Shown one piece after another: positions 1 through 8,800 of a stretch of 64,000 nt of DNA (positions are counted from its first letter, which is position 1; every line of letters starts with the position of its first letter). The stretch lies in assembly GCF_030687145.1 (NCBI RefSeq), contig NZ_CP117460.1, forward strand, positions 3,410,001-3,474,000, in the 5' to 3' direction. Position numbers and translations under genes: made by a program. Below the pieces are notes generated by a model. That model saw only the letters and a list, made by a program, of their open reading frames with translations, ran no database searches and had not been told where the DNA came from. The stretch comes from Pseudomonas sp. FP1742 (GTDB lineage: Bacteria; Pseudomonadota; Gammaproteobacteria; Pseudomonadales; Pseudomonadaceae).

Positions 1-765
1 GAGCTGGCGAGACTCACCGAGCAGTCAACGTCTCCAGCGTCTGCGGAGGATCCCGAGAAGGCGCTCGAATCACACCTGGAAGGGCTGAATACGTATTTTG
101 CAGAGAAGAAGCCGCAAAATGACGAACAATATGCAGCGTTACGTGCCCTGACCAAGGCCAACAATCAACATGTGGCTGCAAAAAACCATCACAACATGCT
201 TGATAACGCACGATTTGAAAGCTCTTACACAAACCTGTCCCGCCTGGATCAGAACGGTGTATTGACCCAACTGCTGTCTGACTTGAATCCAAAGCATGTC
301 GAAAGCAACGCCGAACGGATTACCGGGTTCATGGCCCAAGACCCCAAACTCAATGCGCTGATAAAGCATCTTCAATCGACCGAAGGTACCCTCGCCCGCG
401 TTCGACTGGAACTCAAGGACGGGCCAGCCGATACCGTGGATATCGGCTCGAGAAACGGCACTATCACCAATGATGACCTGAGCAAAATGCTCGGCACTCG
501 CGACAATATGCGGATCAAGGCCATCACTGTTTTCCACTCCGTCACTCAACCTGAAAGCTTCACCACGCCGACCCCACTGCTCAGTGCCAGCAGCAGCGCC
601 TCCCTGAGCATCAGCAAGACACTTGGCAAAATCAATTTCAGCTATGGTGAAGATCAAAACGTCCCGAAAAGCTACACCCTGGATGGCGACATTGCCAGGA
701 CCGACGCTGGCACTAAAGCGCTGCTGACCGAGTTGAAAGACGCAGGCCTGCAGCTCAAGAGTTAA
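1..765 (+). CDS. AvrE-family type III effector, C-terminal 254 residues (5' end outside window)
   Basis: The frame is open from base 1 to the stop at 765, so the gene begins left of the window. The protein matches the last ~255 residues of the complete AvrE-family effector encoded at 5816-11275, roughly two residues in three by eye. Shared stretches include QYAALRALTK, ADTVDIGSRNGTIT, KTLGKINF and YTLDGDIART, and both proteins end LKS. AvrE/DspE/RopE proteins are very large effectors delivered into plant cells that disturb membrane and water homeostasis; the C-terminal part is the most conserved. The two copies lie tail to tail. The divergence indicates an old duplication or separate acquisition rather than a recent copy. 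Whether the full gene is intact and has an hrp box cannot be seen here. Confidence 0.88.
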   Translation, partial: ELARLTEQSTSPASAEDPEKALESHLEGLNTYFAEKKPQNDEQYAALRALTKANNQHVAAKNHHNMLDNARFESSYTNLSRLDQNGVLTQLLSDLNPKHVESNAERITGFMAQDPKLNALIKHLQSTEGTLARVRLELKDGPADTVDIGSRNGTITNDDLSKMLGTRDNMRIKAITVFHSVTQPESFTTPTPLLSASSSASLSISKTLGKINFSYGEDQNVPKSYTLDGDIARTDAGTKALLTELKDAGLQLKS

Positions 766-780
766 ACAGACAGTACCTCG

Positions 781-816
781 CATCAGGCGTGTATTCGCAG
801 GAGTACACGCCTGATG
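781..816 (+). terminator. Perfect 13-bp inverted repeat after the AvrE-family gene
   Basis: Bases 781-793 are the exact reverse complement of 804-816, with a 10-base loop. The structure starts 15 bases after the effector stop. A T-rich run follows only after about 20 bases (837-843), so termination is plausible but not textbook. The right arm contains the ATG at 814 proposed for the next gene. Confidence 0.5.
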
Positions 817-1491
817 TGGTCACCGACAATCGCTGATTTTTCCTTATTCGCTCATCCGGAGTACCTTGCCGTGCGCCCCTCTTTTTATTCGCTGGATTCG
901 TTCAAACCGTTGCTGGAACTGAAGAACAACTGGCAGATCATTCGCGACGAACTATCGCATCTGCATGCACCTCTGCTTGACATCGACCGGACCGACAAGA
1001 GCCATGGTCAGGTCTTCACAGAACTCAACCAGCACTTGCTTTCGGGCGGTGACTACGGCTGGCTCAAGGGCTGGGGGCAGGCAGGTGGTAATCGCGATTG
1101 GGTGCAGTTTGCGCTACAGGTGCAGAACCAGCCGATCGAGGCCGCCCGTGCGTTTTTCCCCAAGACTCTCGACCTGCTCGGCGCCCTTGACGGGATCAAA
1201 GTGTGCTCCCTGGCGCGCCTGGCCGCTCACAGTTTCCTGACCTGCCACCGGCACCCGGAAATTTTCAGCGAGGGACTGCTACAGATGCACATCACCCTGA
1301 GCGCCGCGTCTGAAGGCAATTACGCGTACCTCAACGTCAACGGTGAGTTCCATCAGCATCGCCCGGGCGAGGCGGTGATCTTCGATGGCTCGCTCGATCA
1401 TTTCGTGGTCAATGCCTCGAATGCCGAGCGCACGATCCTTTACCTTGAGTTCGACAAGGCCAGGATGGCGAGCCGTGGAGAGTTGGAGTAA
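814..1491 (+). CDS. Aspartyl/asparaginyl beta-hydroxylase-like protein
   Basis: The 225-residue protein has the pattern of the aspartyl/asparaginyl beta-hydroxylase (2-oxoglutarate, Fe(II)) fold in its second half. There is a His-Arg-His-Pro segment near residues 145-148, then a MHITLSA strand, Gly-Glu-Ala-Val-Ile-Phe-Asp, and SLDHFVVN with an Asn-x-x-x-x-Arg-Thr-Ile-Leu tail. In the family such segments supply the iron-binding histidines and the 2OG-binding Arg. The substrate is unknown. The gene follows the AvrE-family gene by 48 bases on the same strand, so co-transcription is possible. The ATG at 814 lies inside the arm of a perfect hairpin; GTG at 871 (protein starting VRPSFYSLDS) is a reasonable alternative start. 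Low similarity around the first His leaves catalytic activity uncertain. Confidence 0.65.
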   Translation: MWSPTIADFSLFAHPEYLAVRPSFYSLDSFKPLLELKNNWQIIRDELSHLHAPLLDIDRTDKSHGQVFTELNQHLLSGGDYGWLKGWGQAGGNRDWVQFALQVQNQPIEAARAFFPKTLDLLGALDGIKVCSLARLAAHSFLTCHRHPEIFSEGLLQMHITLSAASEGNYAYLNVNGEFHQHRPGEAVIFDGSLDHFVVNASNAERTILYLEFDKARMASRGELE

Positions 1492-1742
1492 GCCGCAAAA
1501 AACCGACGTCAGTTGCCGAACAAACCTACACGCAAACCGTCTGTTGCAGGCGCTCAGCCGGTTGACTGCCCTGCCCTCACTTCCTTTGCGCCCACCTGCC
1601 ACGACTCATTCGTGATCGGGTGTGCAGCAACTGGCGCATGCGGTGCCGATGTTGCCGCGCGGTGGTTGTGATGTGATGGATGTGCTGGGGCAGCGGATTC
1701 GGGCGCGGGTCTGAGGAAAGCAAAAGATCGCAGCCCCAAACG

Positions 1743-1767
1743 AAAAAGCCCGGTCAAATGACCGGGC
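1743..1767 (-). terminator. Rho-independent terminator of the harpin operon
   Basis: Read on the minus strand, a 9-bp GC-rich stem (GCCCGGTCA/TGACCGGGC) with a 2-base loop is followed directly by five T residues. It lies 18 bases after the stop of the small gene at 1785-2114 and should end the harpin/hrpW transcript. The 250 bases between it and the hydroxylase gene hold no gene I can support. Confidence 0.85.
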
Positions 1768-1784
1768 CTGGTTCCAGCGGTATA

Positions 1785-2114
1785 TCAGTGCATGCTGGGG
1801 CTTGTGTCAGCGGCCCGCAGGATCCTGTCGGCAAATAGCCGCACTATCCAGAAAGCGGTCACGGCTGCATCGCTTTGCAGGTCCTGAGCAGTCGCATCAC
1901 GCAAGAACAAGGTCTCCAGCCCATCGACATAGCGGTCGAGTTGAAAGTGTCCGCTGCCTTGCGTCGGTTGATCGAGCGTCGCATGCAAGCGCCCGAGCAC
2001 CAGGTCGATCGCGTATTCGAACGCCTTGCGTTGCTCCGGCGAAAGGTAACCGCCACCCTGTACCAGACTCTTCCAGCTCACAGGCGCTTGGTCCTCGGTC
2101 TGCCTGTCTGCCAT
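1785..2114 (-). CDS. Small protein translationally coupled to hrpW
   Basis: This 109-residue protein is not one I recognise. Its ATG overlaps the TGA stop of hrpW by one base (TGATG), with GGGAGG eight bases upstream, so translation is coupled to hrpW. The protein has a YLSPEQRKAFEYAIDLVLGRL helix and a second helical segment ending in FWIVRLFADRIL; no signal peptide or membrane span is evident. Size and position would suit a secretion partner or chaperone for HrpW, but CesT-family features are not clear, so this is only inference from location. It is the last gene before the terminator at 1743-1767. Confidence 0.7.
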   Translation of the reverse strand: MADRQTEDQAPVSWKSLVQGGGYLSPEQRKAFEYAIDLVLGRLHATLDQPTQGSGHFQLDRYVDGLETLFLRDATAQDLQSDAAVTAFWIVRLFADRILRAADTSPSMH

Positions 2115-3706
2115 CACACGTCCTCCCGCTTGGTCGATTGAGGCAGTTTGGTGTAGGCGTTTTCGACACCCTGCAGATCGATGTTGTGGGTCTTGAGGTT
2201 CAGGCCTTCACTGTCGCTTTTGACGAAAGAGTACTTGCCATTCTCGGCACTGATGTTGTTCAGGTCGAGATTCCAGTTACCTTGCTGGCCGCCGTTGGTG
2301 CGCATGAAGGTGCCGAAATCCTTGACCTTGAAGTTATCGACATTCACGTTGGCATCGGCATTGAGCTGGAAGACCTTGTCATTGGCGCCCTGAGCGGTGC
2401 TGTTGGTGACGTTCAGGTTGGTGGTCTTGGCACCGCCGTCCTTCACGGTCAACGCATCCTCGCCGACATTGGTCCAGTGCACGTTATCAACGTTGACCGC
2501 CTTCTCGCTCGCCGCCTTGACGTGAACGCCATCTGCGCCGTTTTCACCAATCACAACGTTCTTCAAGGTGGCGCCCTCGGCCAGTTCGAACAGAGGTTTT
2601 TGCCCCTCGCTTTGACCGCCATCACCCAGGGCCGAGCCTGCGGTGAAGGTCTTGCCGCCACCGTCAAAGGTTTCGCCAGGACCGACCTTGATGGTCTCGT
2701 TGACCACTGTCGGATTGCTCGATGCGCTCGGGAAATCGATGTTTGAAGCCCCGCCAGTGCTTGAAGTCGCACTGGAGGACGGCGCCAGACCTGTAGCGTC
2801 AGTGCCAGCAGGCGCCAATGCACCGCCACCGTCGCCAGCAGTTCCGCTAACCGTAAGCGCTGCGCCCTCGGAACCACCGACCTCTGGAGCAGCACCGCTC
2901 CCTCCTCCGCCACCGGAAACCGGCGACGGGCTGCCGCCAGCCGAGACCAGCGAAGTGCCCTGGCCAGACGACGTATTGCCGCTTTTCGCAGCATCGCCGA
3001 AGGTTTCCGGGTGGCTATCCATGAACTGACTGATCAACTCCAGCAGCTCTTTCAGGTTGCCATCCTGACTGACCTGGCCGCCGCCGTCGGCGGTCGGCGA
3101 TACCGAGTTTTTCAACGAGCTGTCACTGAGGCTCTTCATCAAGTTGTTGAGCAAGTCTTCAATGCTCTGGCTGTCACCTGAGCCACTGGTGCCGCCCACG
3201 CCCGAGCCACCACCCAACTCGTTGGTGCCGCCCAGCGAGTTGAGTTGATTGCCGCCGGCACCCGCACCGCCCGAGGCGTCGCTGCCCTTGCTCTGGTTCG
3301 AGCCTTCGGCATTATCGCCACCCAGAACCTTCTCGAAGAGTGCCAGCAAAACCTGCTTGAGTAGTTCTTTGTCCGCCGCCTCATCACCGCCTTGAGTCGC
3401 GCCCCTATCGGACGTACCGCCCTGACCGCTGCCCTGAACGTCGCTGTTGCCGCTCTTCAGCTTTTCCAGCAGATCGCTGATGGCACTGGAACCATCGCCA
3501 CTCCCCATAGTGCCTGTGCCCTGTTGCCCTGAAGACGAATTGAGCAGCATTTCAGCCAGCAGGCCCGCCAGATCCTCCAGCGCCGAAGCACCGGACTGGC
3601 CGCCATTGGCGCCAGTCTGCCCCAGCCCGGTGTCGCCCTGAGCGCCGACACCATTGGCGCCGGAAGCACCTTGGCCAAGGTTTATTATGATATTCAAGTC
3701 CGCCAT
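2114..3706 (-). CDS. hrpW: HrpW: harpin with C-terminal pectate-lyase-like domain
   Basis: This 530-residue protein is a two-part secreted helper. Residues 1 to ~330 are Gly/Ser/Gln-rich and Cys-free, with repeated amphipathic segments (SLEDL/SIEDLLNNLMKSL-like), typical of harpins. From about 335 the sequence changes to a beta-helix pattern (VNETIKVGPGETFDGGGKTF, LKNVVIGENGADGVH, DNVHWTNVGEDALTVK), matching the class III (PL3) pectate lyase domain of HrpW. Such proteins leave by the Hrp system and act in the plant apoplast; in HrpW the domain binds pectate and is often not enzymatic. The start MADLNIII at 3706 was chosen because it matches the paralogue at 4466. No hrp box lies in the 46-base gap, so it is read from the promoter at 4525-4552. 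Confidence 0.92.
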   Translation of the reverse strand: MADLNIIINLGQGASGANGVGAQGDTGLGQTGANGGQSGASALEDLAGLLAEMLLNSSSGQQGTGTMGSGDGSSAISDLLEKLKSGNSDVQGSGQGGTSDRGATQGGDEAADKELLKQVLLALFEKVLGGDNAEGSNQSKGSDASGGAGAGGNQLNSLGGTNELGGGSGVGGTSGSGDSQSIEDLLNNLMKSLSDSSLKNSVSPTADGGGQVSQDGNLKELLELISQFMDSHPETFGDAAKSGNTSSGQGTSLVSAGGSPSPVSGGGGGSGAAPEVGGSEGAALTVSGTAGDGGGALAPAGTDATGLAPSSSATSSTGGASNIDFPSASSNPTVVNETIKVGPGETFDGGGKTFTAGSALGDGGQSEGQKPLFELAEGATLKNVVIGENGADGVHVKAASEKAVNVDNVHWTNVGEDALTVKDGGAKTTNLNVTNSTAQGANDKVFQLNADANVNVDNFKVKDFGTFMRTNGGQQGNWNLDLNNISAENGKYSFVKSDSEGLNLKTHNIDLQGVENAYTKLPQSTKREDV

Positions 3707-3752
3707 ATTTTGAGCCTCATGTATAAGTAGCCAGTCATTGGATTTCGGCGCT

Positions 3753-4466
3753 CTAAACTTTGGTGGTTGGCGCGTCGCCAACACCGGAAGTACCGCCACT
3801 GCCCTGTCCTGGCGTGCCGAACGTTTCTGGATAGGTGTCCATGAGCTGACCGACCATCCCGAGCGTCTCCTGCGAGGTTCCCTCCTTGCTGATCTGACCA
3901 CCACCATCGGCAGTCGGCGTTACCGACTTCGACAACGAGCTGCCACCGAGGCTTTTCATCAACGTATTGAGTAGCTCTTCAAGGCCCTGGCCACTGCCGG
4001 CTCCACTCGCCCCACCCGGGCTGGCACCACTCGCGCCACCCGCGCCATCGACGCCCTTGCTCTGACCGGTGCCGTCACCACTCTCACCACCTTGCAGTTG
4101 CTTGAGGAGCGCCTGGAGTAGCTGTTTGAGCAAATCCTGACTGGCTGCATCTTCACCGCCCTTGGTTTGGGAGGCATCGCTCTGACCGCTGTCCTGGGTG
4201 CCGCTCTTCAACTGATCCAGCAACTTGCTGAGGGCGTCCGAGCCAGCACCACTGCCGCTCCCGGTGCCACTGGCGCCTTGTTGTCCTGAGCCCTCGGACG
4301 ACTTGAGCAGCAACTTGGACAGTGCCCCCACCAGGTCCTCCAGCGATGAACCACCGGATTGACCGCCACCCAGGCCGGTCTGGCCCAGCCCCGTGTCGCT
4401 CGTACCGCCAAGACCGCCCAGGCCGGATGTGCCCAATACACTTTGTGAAATACCTAAATCTGCCAT
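3753..4466 (-). CDS. Second harpin (HrpW-like N-terminal half, no lyase domain)
   Basis: This 237-residue, Cys-free, Gly/Ser/Gln-rich protein is clearly a tandem paralogue of the N-terminal part of HrpW. Both start MADL, share DTGLGQTG and GGQSG blocks, an SLEDL-type helix, LLNTLMKSL and a PTADGGGQ motif followed by MDxxPETFG. It ends where HrpW's pectate-lyase domain would begin, so it is either a stand-alone harpin or a truncated duplicate. The MDxxPETFG segment resembles the C-terminal module of HrpZ/HrpN-type harpins (see 19090-19950). The ATG at 4466 lies 59 bases after an hrp box, and the hrpW gene follows after 46 bases, so the two form one HrpL-dependent operon. It is expected to be secreted to the plant apoplast or act as a translocation helper. 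Confidence 0.85.
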   Translation of the reverse strand: MADLGISQSVLGTSGLGGLGGTSDTGLGQTGLGGGQSGGSSLEDLVGALSKLLLKSSEGSGQQGASGTGSGSGAGSDALSKLLDQLKSGTQDSGQSDASQTKGGEDAASQDLLKQLLQALLKQLQGGESGDGTGQSKGVDGAGGASGASPGGASGAGSGQGLEELLNTLMKSLGGSSLSKSVTPTADGGGQISKEGTSQETLGMVGQLMDTYPETFGTPGQGSGGTSGVGDAPTTKV

Positions 4467-4524
4467 GATCTGTAGCCTCGCTTTTGAGTGAATGGGATAG
4501 TTACTGATTGCAACCATCCCTCGC

Positions 4525-4552
4525 TAAGTGGCGCCGAATAACAGCCAGTTCC
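4525..4552 (-). promoter_or_regulatory. hrp box for the harpin-hrpW operon
   Basis: The minus strand reads GGAACT-N15-CCACTTA, one mismatch from the HrpL-type consensus GGAACC-N15/16-CCACNNA. It ends 58 bases before the harpin ATG and sits just past the stop of the chaperone gene. Confidence 0.82.
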
Positions 4553-4564
4553 CTGTTATGGGCA

Positions 4565-4963
4565 TTACGCCAACAGTCGCCCAAGGGAAGTACGGGTTTC
4601 CCGGACCTGCGCAATAAAACCGGTCACCCAATGGCAGAAGTGGTCTTCATTCAAATACTCAAGTTCGCGCTGAGTGCACAGACGTACCTCACCCTGATCA
4701 AGCGCGAGCCAGCAACCGCGCAAGGCAGAGATATCGAAGTTCAGATCAAGCAAGCGTTGCAGATTATCAGCACGTTTTTGTACGTTTCCGAGCCGACAGT
4801 GAAGGACGACATTTTCACTATGTTCCGGCAGTTCAATAACAGCCACTTGATTATCGTCACTGTCATAAAGTGCACATACTCCCTGTTGCAAAGCCAAGGG
4901 GAGACCCAACCGCTCACCCATCCGGTCGAGAAAGCGCTGAATAGTTTTATTGGAGTCCGCCAT
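4565..4963 (-). CDS. DspF/AvrF-type CesT-family type III chaperone
   Basis: The 132-residue acidic protein fits class I (CesT/DspF) effector chaperones in size and pattern. It has an N-terminal helix (RFLDRMGERLGLPLAL), a central beta region (GVCALYDSDDNQVAVIELP, NVVLHCRLGNV), an LLDLNFD-LRGCWLALDQGEVRLC stretch and a C-terminal amphipathic helix. DspF/AvrF chaperones bind the N-terminus of the huge AvrE/DspE effectors and keep them export-competent. It is not next to either effector's 5' end: the complete AvrE gene lies 850 bases upstream with hxlR between. A perfect hrp box (5016-5044) drives it, so it is probably expressed independently and could serve one or both AvrE-family effectors. 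Partner assignment is inference. Confidence 0.85.
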   Translation of the reverse strand: MADSNKTIQRFLDRMGERLGLPLALQQGVCALYDSDDNQVAVIELPEHSENVVLHCRLGNVQKRADNLQRLLDLNFDISALRGCWLALDQGEVRLCTQRELEYLNEDHFCHWVTGFIAQVRETRTSLGRLLA

Positions 4964-5015
4964 CTTTGATCCCTCTCATGTTAGCGCATGCCGGACACAC
5001 GTCTGGCTCAGCTCA

Positions 5016-5044
5016 TGAGTGGAAAAACAGTGGCATGTGGTTCC
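5016..5044 (-). promoter_or_regulatory. hrp box upstream of the DspF/AvrF-type chaperone
   Basis: The minus strand reads GGAACC-N16-CCACTCA, a full match to the HrpL-type consensus, 52 bases before the ATG at 4963. The site overlaps a diverged direct repeat whose other copy (13307-13379) lacks the CCAC half. Confidence 0.9.
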
Positions 5045-5103
5045 TTCTGGAATCGAGCCGGACTCAGTTTTTCAGACCTGCCAGTTCCAGCGCTTGAACC
5101 ATT
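5031..5103. repeat. Direct repeat, left copy (duplicated hrpV 3' end and flank)
   Basis: These ~73 bases align without gaps to 13307-13379, in the same orientation, at an offset of 8,276 bases and roughly 80% identity by eye. The right copy covers the last codons of hrpV plus its 3' flank. The 8.2 kb between the copies contain hxlR, the complete avrE-type gene, hopF, shcF and an orphan ORF. Confidence 0.75.
5064..5102 (-). pseudogene. Remnant of an hrpV 3' end
   Basis: Read on the minus strand, this encodes VQALELAGLKN followed by a stop, matching the AQVLELAGLKH C-terminus of HrpV (13340-13693). Similarity to hrpV stops a few codons upstream. It is a 12-codon relic, part of the direct repeat. 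Confidence 0.7.
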
Positions 5104-5244
5104 GGAAGCCCGGACCCAGTACAGCCCTGTCGAGCGCAGAAGGTGGTTTGGGGCGCGCGAGGGAGCCCCGAGAAGTAATGTTTCATTCGGATCAGGGTTG
5201 TCATTCCAACAGCGATTCAGCCCATCTGTTTTTCCATTGCAAGG

Positions 5245-5640
5245 CTAATCATGACCAGGCTGCAATTGGTCATCCTGTGCTGTCCGGGCAACGTTCGCCC
5301 TGGCCGCGGACATCGCCTGTTGGTGTACCAAGGCCCAGTCATAAAGTGATTGCAGGGCGACAATCAACTGCTGCCCAAGCTCGGTCAATTCATACTCCAC
5401 TCGAGGTGGTATTGTCAGATACATCGTTCGATTGATCAGCCCATCCTGCTCCAGACCTTTGAGAGTCCGCGTCAGCATGCGTTGTGAAATGCCTGCGACC
5501 GCTTGATGGATTTCGTTGTAACGTATTGGTCTATGGACCAGCGCATCGACCACCTTCAGTGTCCACTTGTCGCCAATGCGCGCAAACAAATCAGTAAGTG
5601 AAAGGCACATCCCGGGCTCGTCATTACAGCCAATACTCAT
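5245..5640 (-). CDS. HxlR-family winged-helix regulator
   Basis: The 131-residue protein has the whole HxlR signature. There is a Cys near the N-terminus (C12), then a GDKWTLKVVDAL helix, a PIRYNEIHQAV-GISQRMLTRTLKGLE recognition region, DGLINRT, a PPRVEYELTELG wing and a C-terminal helix for dimerisation. HxlR proteins are small DNA-binding repressors or activators, often sensing redox or aldehyde signals through the N-terminal Cys. The gene is alone between the chaperone promoter and the AvrE-type effector, with no hrp box near. It lies inside the 8.2 kb bounded by the hrpV direct repeats, so it may be cargo rather than a regulator of secretion. Its target is unknown. Confidence 0.85.
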   Translation of the reverse strand: MSIGCNDEPGMCLSLTDLFARIGDKWTLKVVDALVHRPIRYNEIHQAVAGISQRMLTRTLKGLEQDGLINRTMYLTIPPRVEYELTELGQQLIVALQSLYDWALVHQQAMSAARANVARTAQDDQLQPGHD

Positions 5641-5711
5641 AACAATCCCTCTTGCAGACTTATGACAAAAACATGCAGCAGTGCAATCACCAACCCCTAA
5701 TCCGGATGCAC

Positions 5712-5804
5712 TGCGATGTTAACGTTATCTTCTATGAAAACAAAAATAAAGAGGACTTTATGAAACAACCCTCCAGCAGTCGTCCCCCCCATTCGGCATT
5801 CTGA
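5712..5804 (+). pseudogene. Decayed leader and first codons of a sugar-binding-protein gene
   Basis: Bases 5712-5768 closely match 61784-61840, the leader and start of the sugar ABC binding-protein gene. Shared are a GTTAAC-based operator-like site (5718-5729, with one base changed), the AAACAAAAATAAAGAGG ribosome-binding region and ATGAAACA. After the third codon the reading frame departs and stops at 5802. The rest of the gene is absent, so this is a relic of another copy of such an operon. Confidence 0.7.
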
Positions 5805-5815
5805 TTGTTGTTGGA

Positions 5816-8800
5816 TCAGCTCTTGAGGTGCAGATCTGCGTCTTTCAACTCTTTCAATAGTTGTTTTTCGCTTGTCCTGGTTCTGGCGATATCGCCATCA
5901 AGGGTATAGCCCTTCGGCATACTCTCATCCGCACCGTAGAGGAAGTTGATCTTGCCAAGTGTCTTGGTGAGCGTCAGGGACGAGCTACTGGCGGCACTGA
6001 TAAGTGGTGTCGGCGTGCTGAAGCTTTCCGGCTGGGTTACACCGTGAAGAACCATGATTGACTGGATACGCGTGTTGTCGCGGTTACCCAGCATCGTGGT
6101 CAGGTCACTATGAGTAATGGTGCCGTTCCTTGAGCCGATATCCACGGTATCGGCCGCTTTGTCCTTGAGTTCATGCCTGACGCGGGCGACCGTGCCGTTG
6201 GTGGATTGAAGGTGCCCGATAAGGGCCTTCAATTTCGGGTCTTTCTCCATGAATTCGCCGATACGTTCAGCATTGCTCACGACATGATTTGGATTCAAGC
6301 CGGACGCCAGTTGAGTCAAGAGGGTTTTCTCGTCCAGACGTGACAGGTTCGTGTAAGCACTTTCGAACATGGCGCCTGCGAGCTGGTTGTGATGCTCCTT
6401 GGCCGCGACATGCCGGTGGCCGGCCTTGGTCAGTGCGCGCAGAGCGGCATATTGGTCGTCATTCTCGGGTTGCTTGTTGGCAAAGTGTTTATCCAGCCCC
6501 TCCAGATGCGACTCAATGGCCTTGGCTGGATCTGCCGCCAACTCAGGCGCTTTCGACTGCTCGCTGAGCCGAGCCAGCTCTTTCTGAGCGGCTTTGTCCT
6601 TGAAGGCGCTTTTCAACGTGTCAGAGACTTTCACGATGTCCTCCTCTTTCAAGGGTTGTGCTTCCTCGAACTTGAAATTGACCATCTTGGAAGTTTTCGA
6701 CTCCACACTCATCGATCCAATGAGTTCCGGCGTGGAGGCGGTACCCAGCCCCCCGGGAAGGGGGGCTTTTGCGCCACTGCCGGGAGCAGGGGCAGGCGGT
6801 GCGATTGTGCGTCCACCGGCGACTTGAGCACGAAGGAAAGCACTGGCGGTCGCTTTGTTCAAAAAGCGTGGACGGTTCATGCCCGACTCACTCACGGTAG
6901 CTTTATCCGAAGTCGATTTCATTGAATAGTCGCTGTAGTTCAGCAGGTTTACGCTGACGTTAGCCCCACCCATGACGCGGGCCGCGGCGTTCAAGGGTGT
7001 ACTGTCGGCCGTACTGAGACCGACCCCGACACGTCCATCGACCCCGGCGGTGAGGTTTACGTCAACGTTGAAGCGTTTCGCCCGCTGTACCTCATGGGAA
7101 AAGCCACTTTTCATCAGCTCCATGGGGGTGATCTTGCCGTCGATCAAATGGTCGACGAACTGGTCGATATCTTCATTGGCAATCTTGAACTGCAGGCCAT
7201 TACTCAGGGTACTCGTGGCCGTAGCGCTCAGACCTGCATCCATACGCACACCTGGTTGGAGTTCGCGATCGTTGCCTATCGGTTTGTTGTTGGCCTCCTT
7301 GTGTGTGAGCTTGCTCAGTATGTCCCGGCCCGCACCTACCCCAGCCGTACCCGAGAGGGCACCATCACGCGTCATATAGACAACGATGCCTTCTTTATCA
7401 CGCAAGGCACCCATGGTATAGGTCCGTGCCGCGCCGACACCGCCGTTCGGGAAGGGGCCGAAGGGTTTACCGATCAGGCCGACGAAAGGGGTGGACAGGC
7501 TCGCGCCATAGCTGCGCTGTATGCTGATTTCATCATCGCCATGATCGAGCTGTTTCAACGCCGACTTGAGTGTGCCGGCCAATTCCTTTTGGGTGGTGCT
7601 GCCGGTGGCGGCCCGCAGGTTGGAACTGGTGGCGTGGTCGGTTTTGCTGAACCCTTTGATGAAGGCCTTGAGGCCGTCGTAGGTCGACTCCAGGCTGGCA
7701 TGCCCACGGAAGCCCATGTCGGTGACCTGCTTGACCGGGTGCTCTTCGTACTGCACATCACGCAGTTGCAGCAAGCCGTCGCGATACTCCATGATTTGCG
7801 CGGTGCGCATCCGCGGTGACTCTGCCGGCTGGGATGGGTGCGGTGGTGTTTGGGCCTGGGCTTGCTTTTGTTCGTTTTCGATCTTGTCCACCAGATCGGA
7901 CAAGTCCTTGAGGGCCACGACATCCAGCGCCAGGCGAGCCTTGGTCAGGGCCAGGTCGTCACTCGGATTGCGCCGACGACCCAGGGGAATCTCTTCCTTC
8001 TGGTGGGAAATCTTCATGCCCTTTTCTTCGAGCTTGCCCAGCAGTTCGCCGGTGGGGTTCTCCTCCGAAGGGCCGATCTTCTTCAGGGCGCCCTGCAGCT
8101 CCTGCATCAGGTTATGGTCGGAACTGTTGATGTTGAGCTTACGCGCGACATCGGACATGCCCATGCTCAGGGCCGTGCGTTTGGACGGCGGATTGAACTC
8201 CCCATGCTCATTGAGCAGACCTTTGGACTGCCCCAGATGCACGGTGCTCTTGCGCGCATGGTTTTCCAGCTCGCTGCGAAACCCCTCGAGCTGTTCAACC
8301 AGCTCCTTGCCTTCCGGGCCCAGGTCCAGCCGGGCGATCCGTGACTTGAGGTCTTCGCCCGTGGCCGGCAGCGGGGTGTTGGCGTCGGCGATGGCTTCCA
8401 GTTTTTTGATCACCTTGCCCTCGGCCTGGTAGACCTCGTTGAGACCGTCCCGGCCTTTGGCGGTATGCACCAGACTGTCGCCCGTGGCCTTCACCCAGCG
8501 CGGCATTTCCAGGGTGGGCTTGAACACATGGGCGGTGATGAATTCTTTGGTACTGACCCGGTTCTGCGTTTCCATTCCTCCCCGGCCCAGGGCACTGGCG
8601 GTGAACCGCGCCGTAAGACCGGTGCCAGGAATGCGCCTGGTTTTGACGCCATCATGGAGGCGCCCATGCAAATCGCCGAGGACATCCTTGCTTTCCGACG
8701 GTTCGACCGCTTTCCAGTCATGGTTGTTTTGCCGAGCCAGCGGTTTGTCGTCGCCATGCAACAGGGTGGCGTTCAATTGCTGGTCATCACCGGTGCGCAG

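Noticed and set aside
5019..5435. Plus-strand frame over the hrp box and hxlR end
   Set aside because: It crosses the promoter of the chaperone gene and the antisense of hxlR; not supported.
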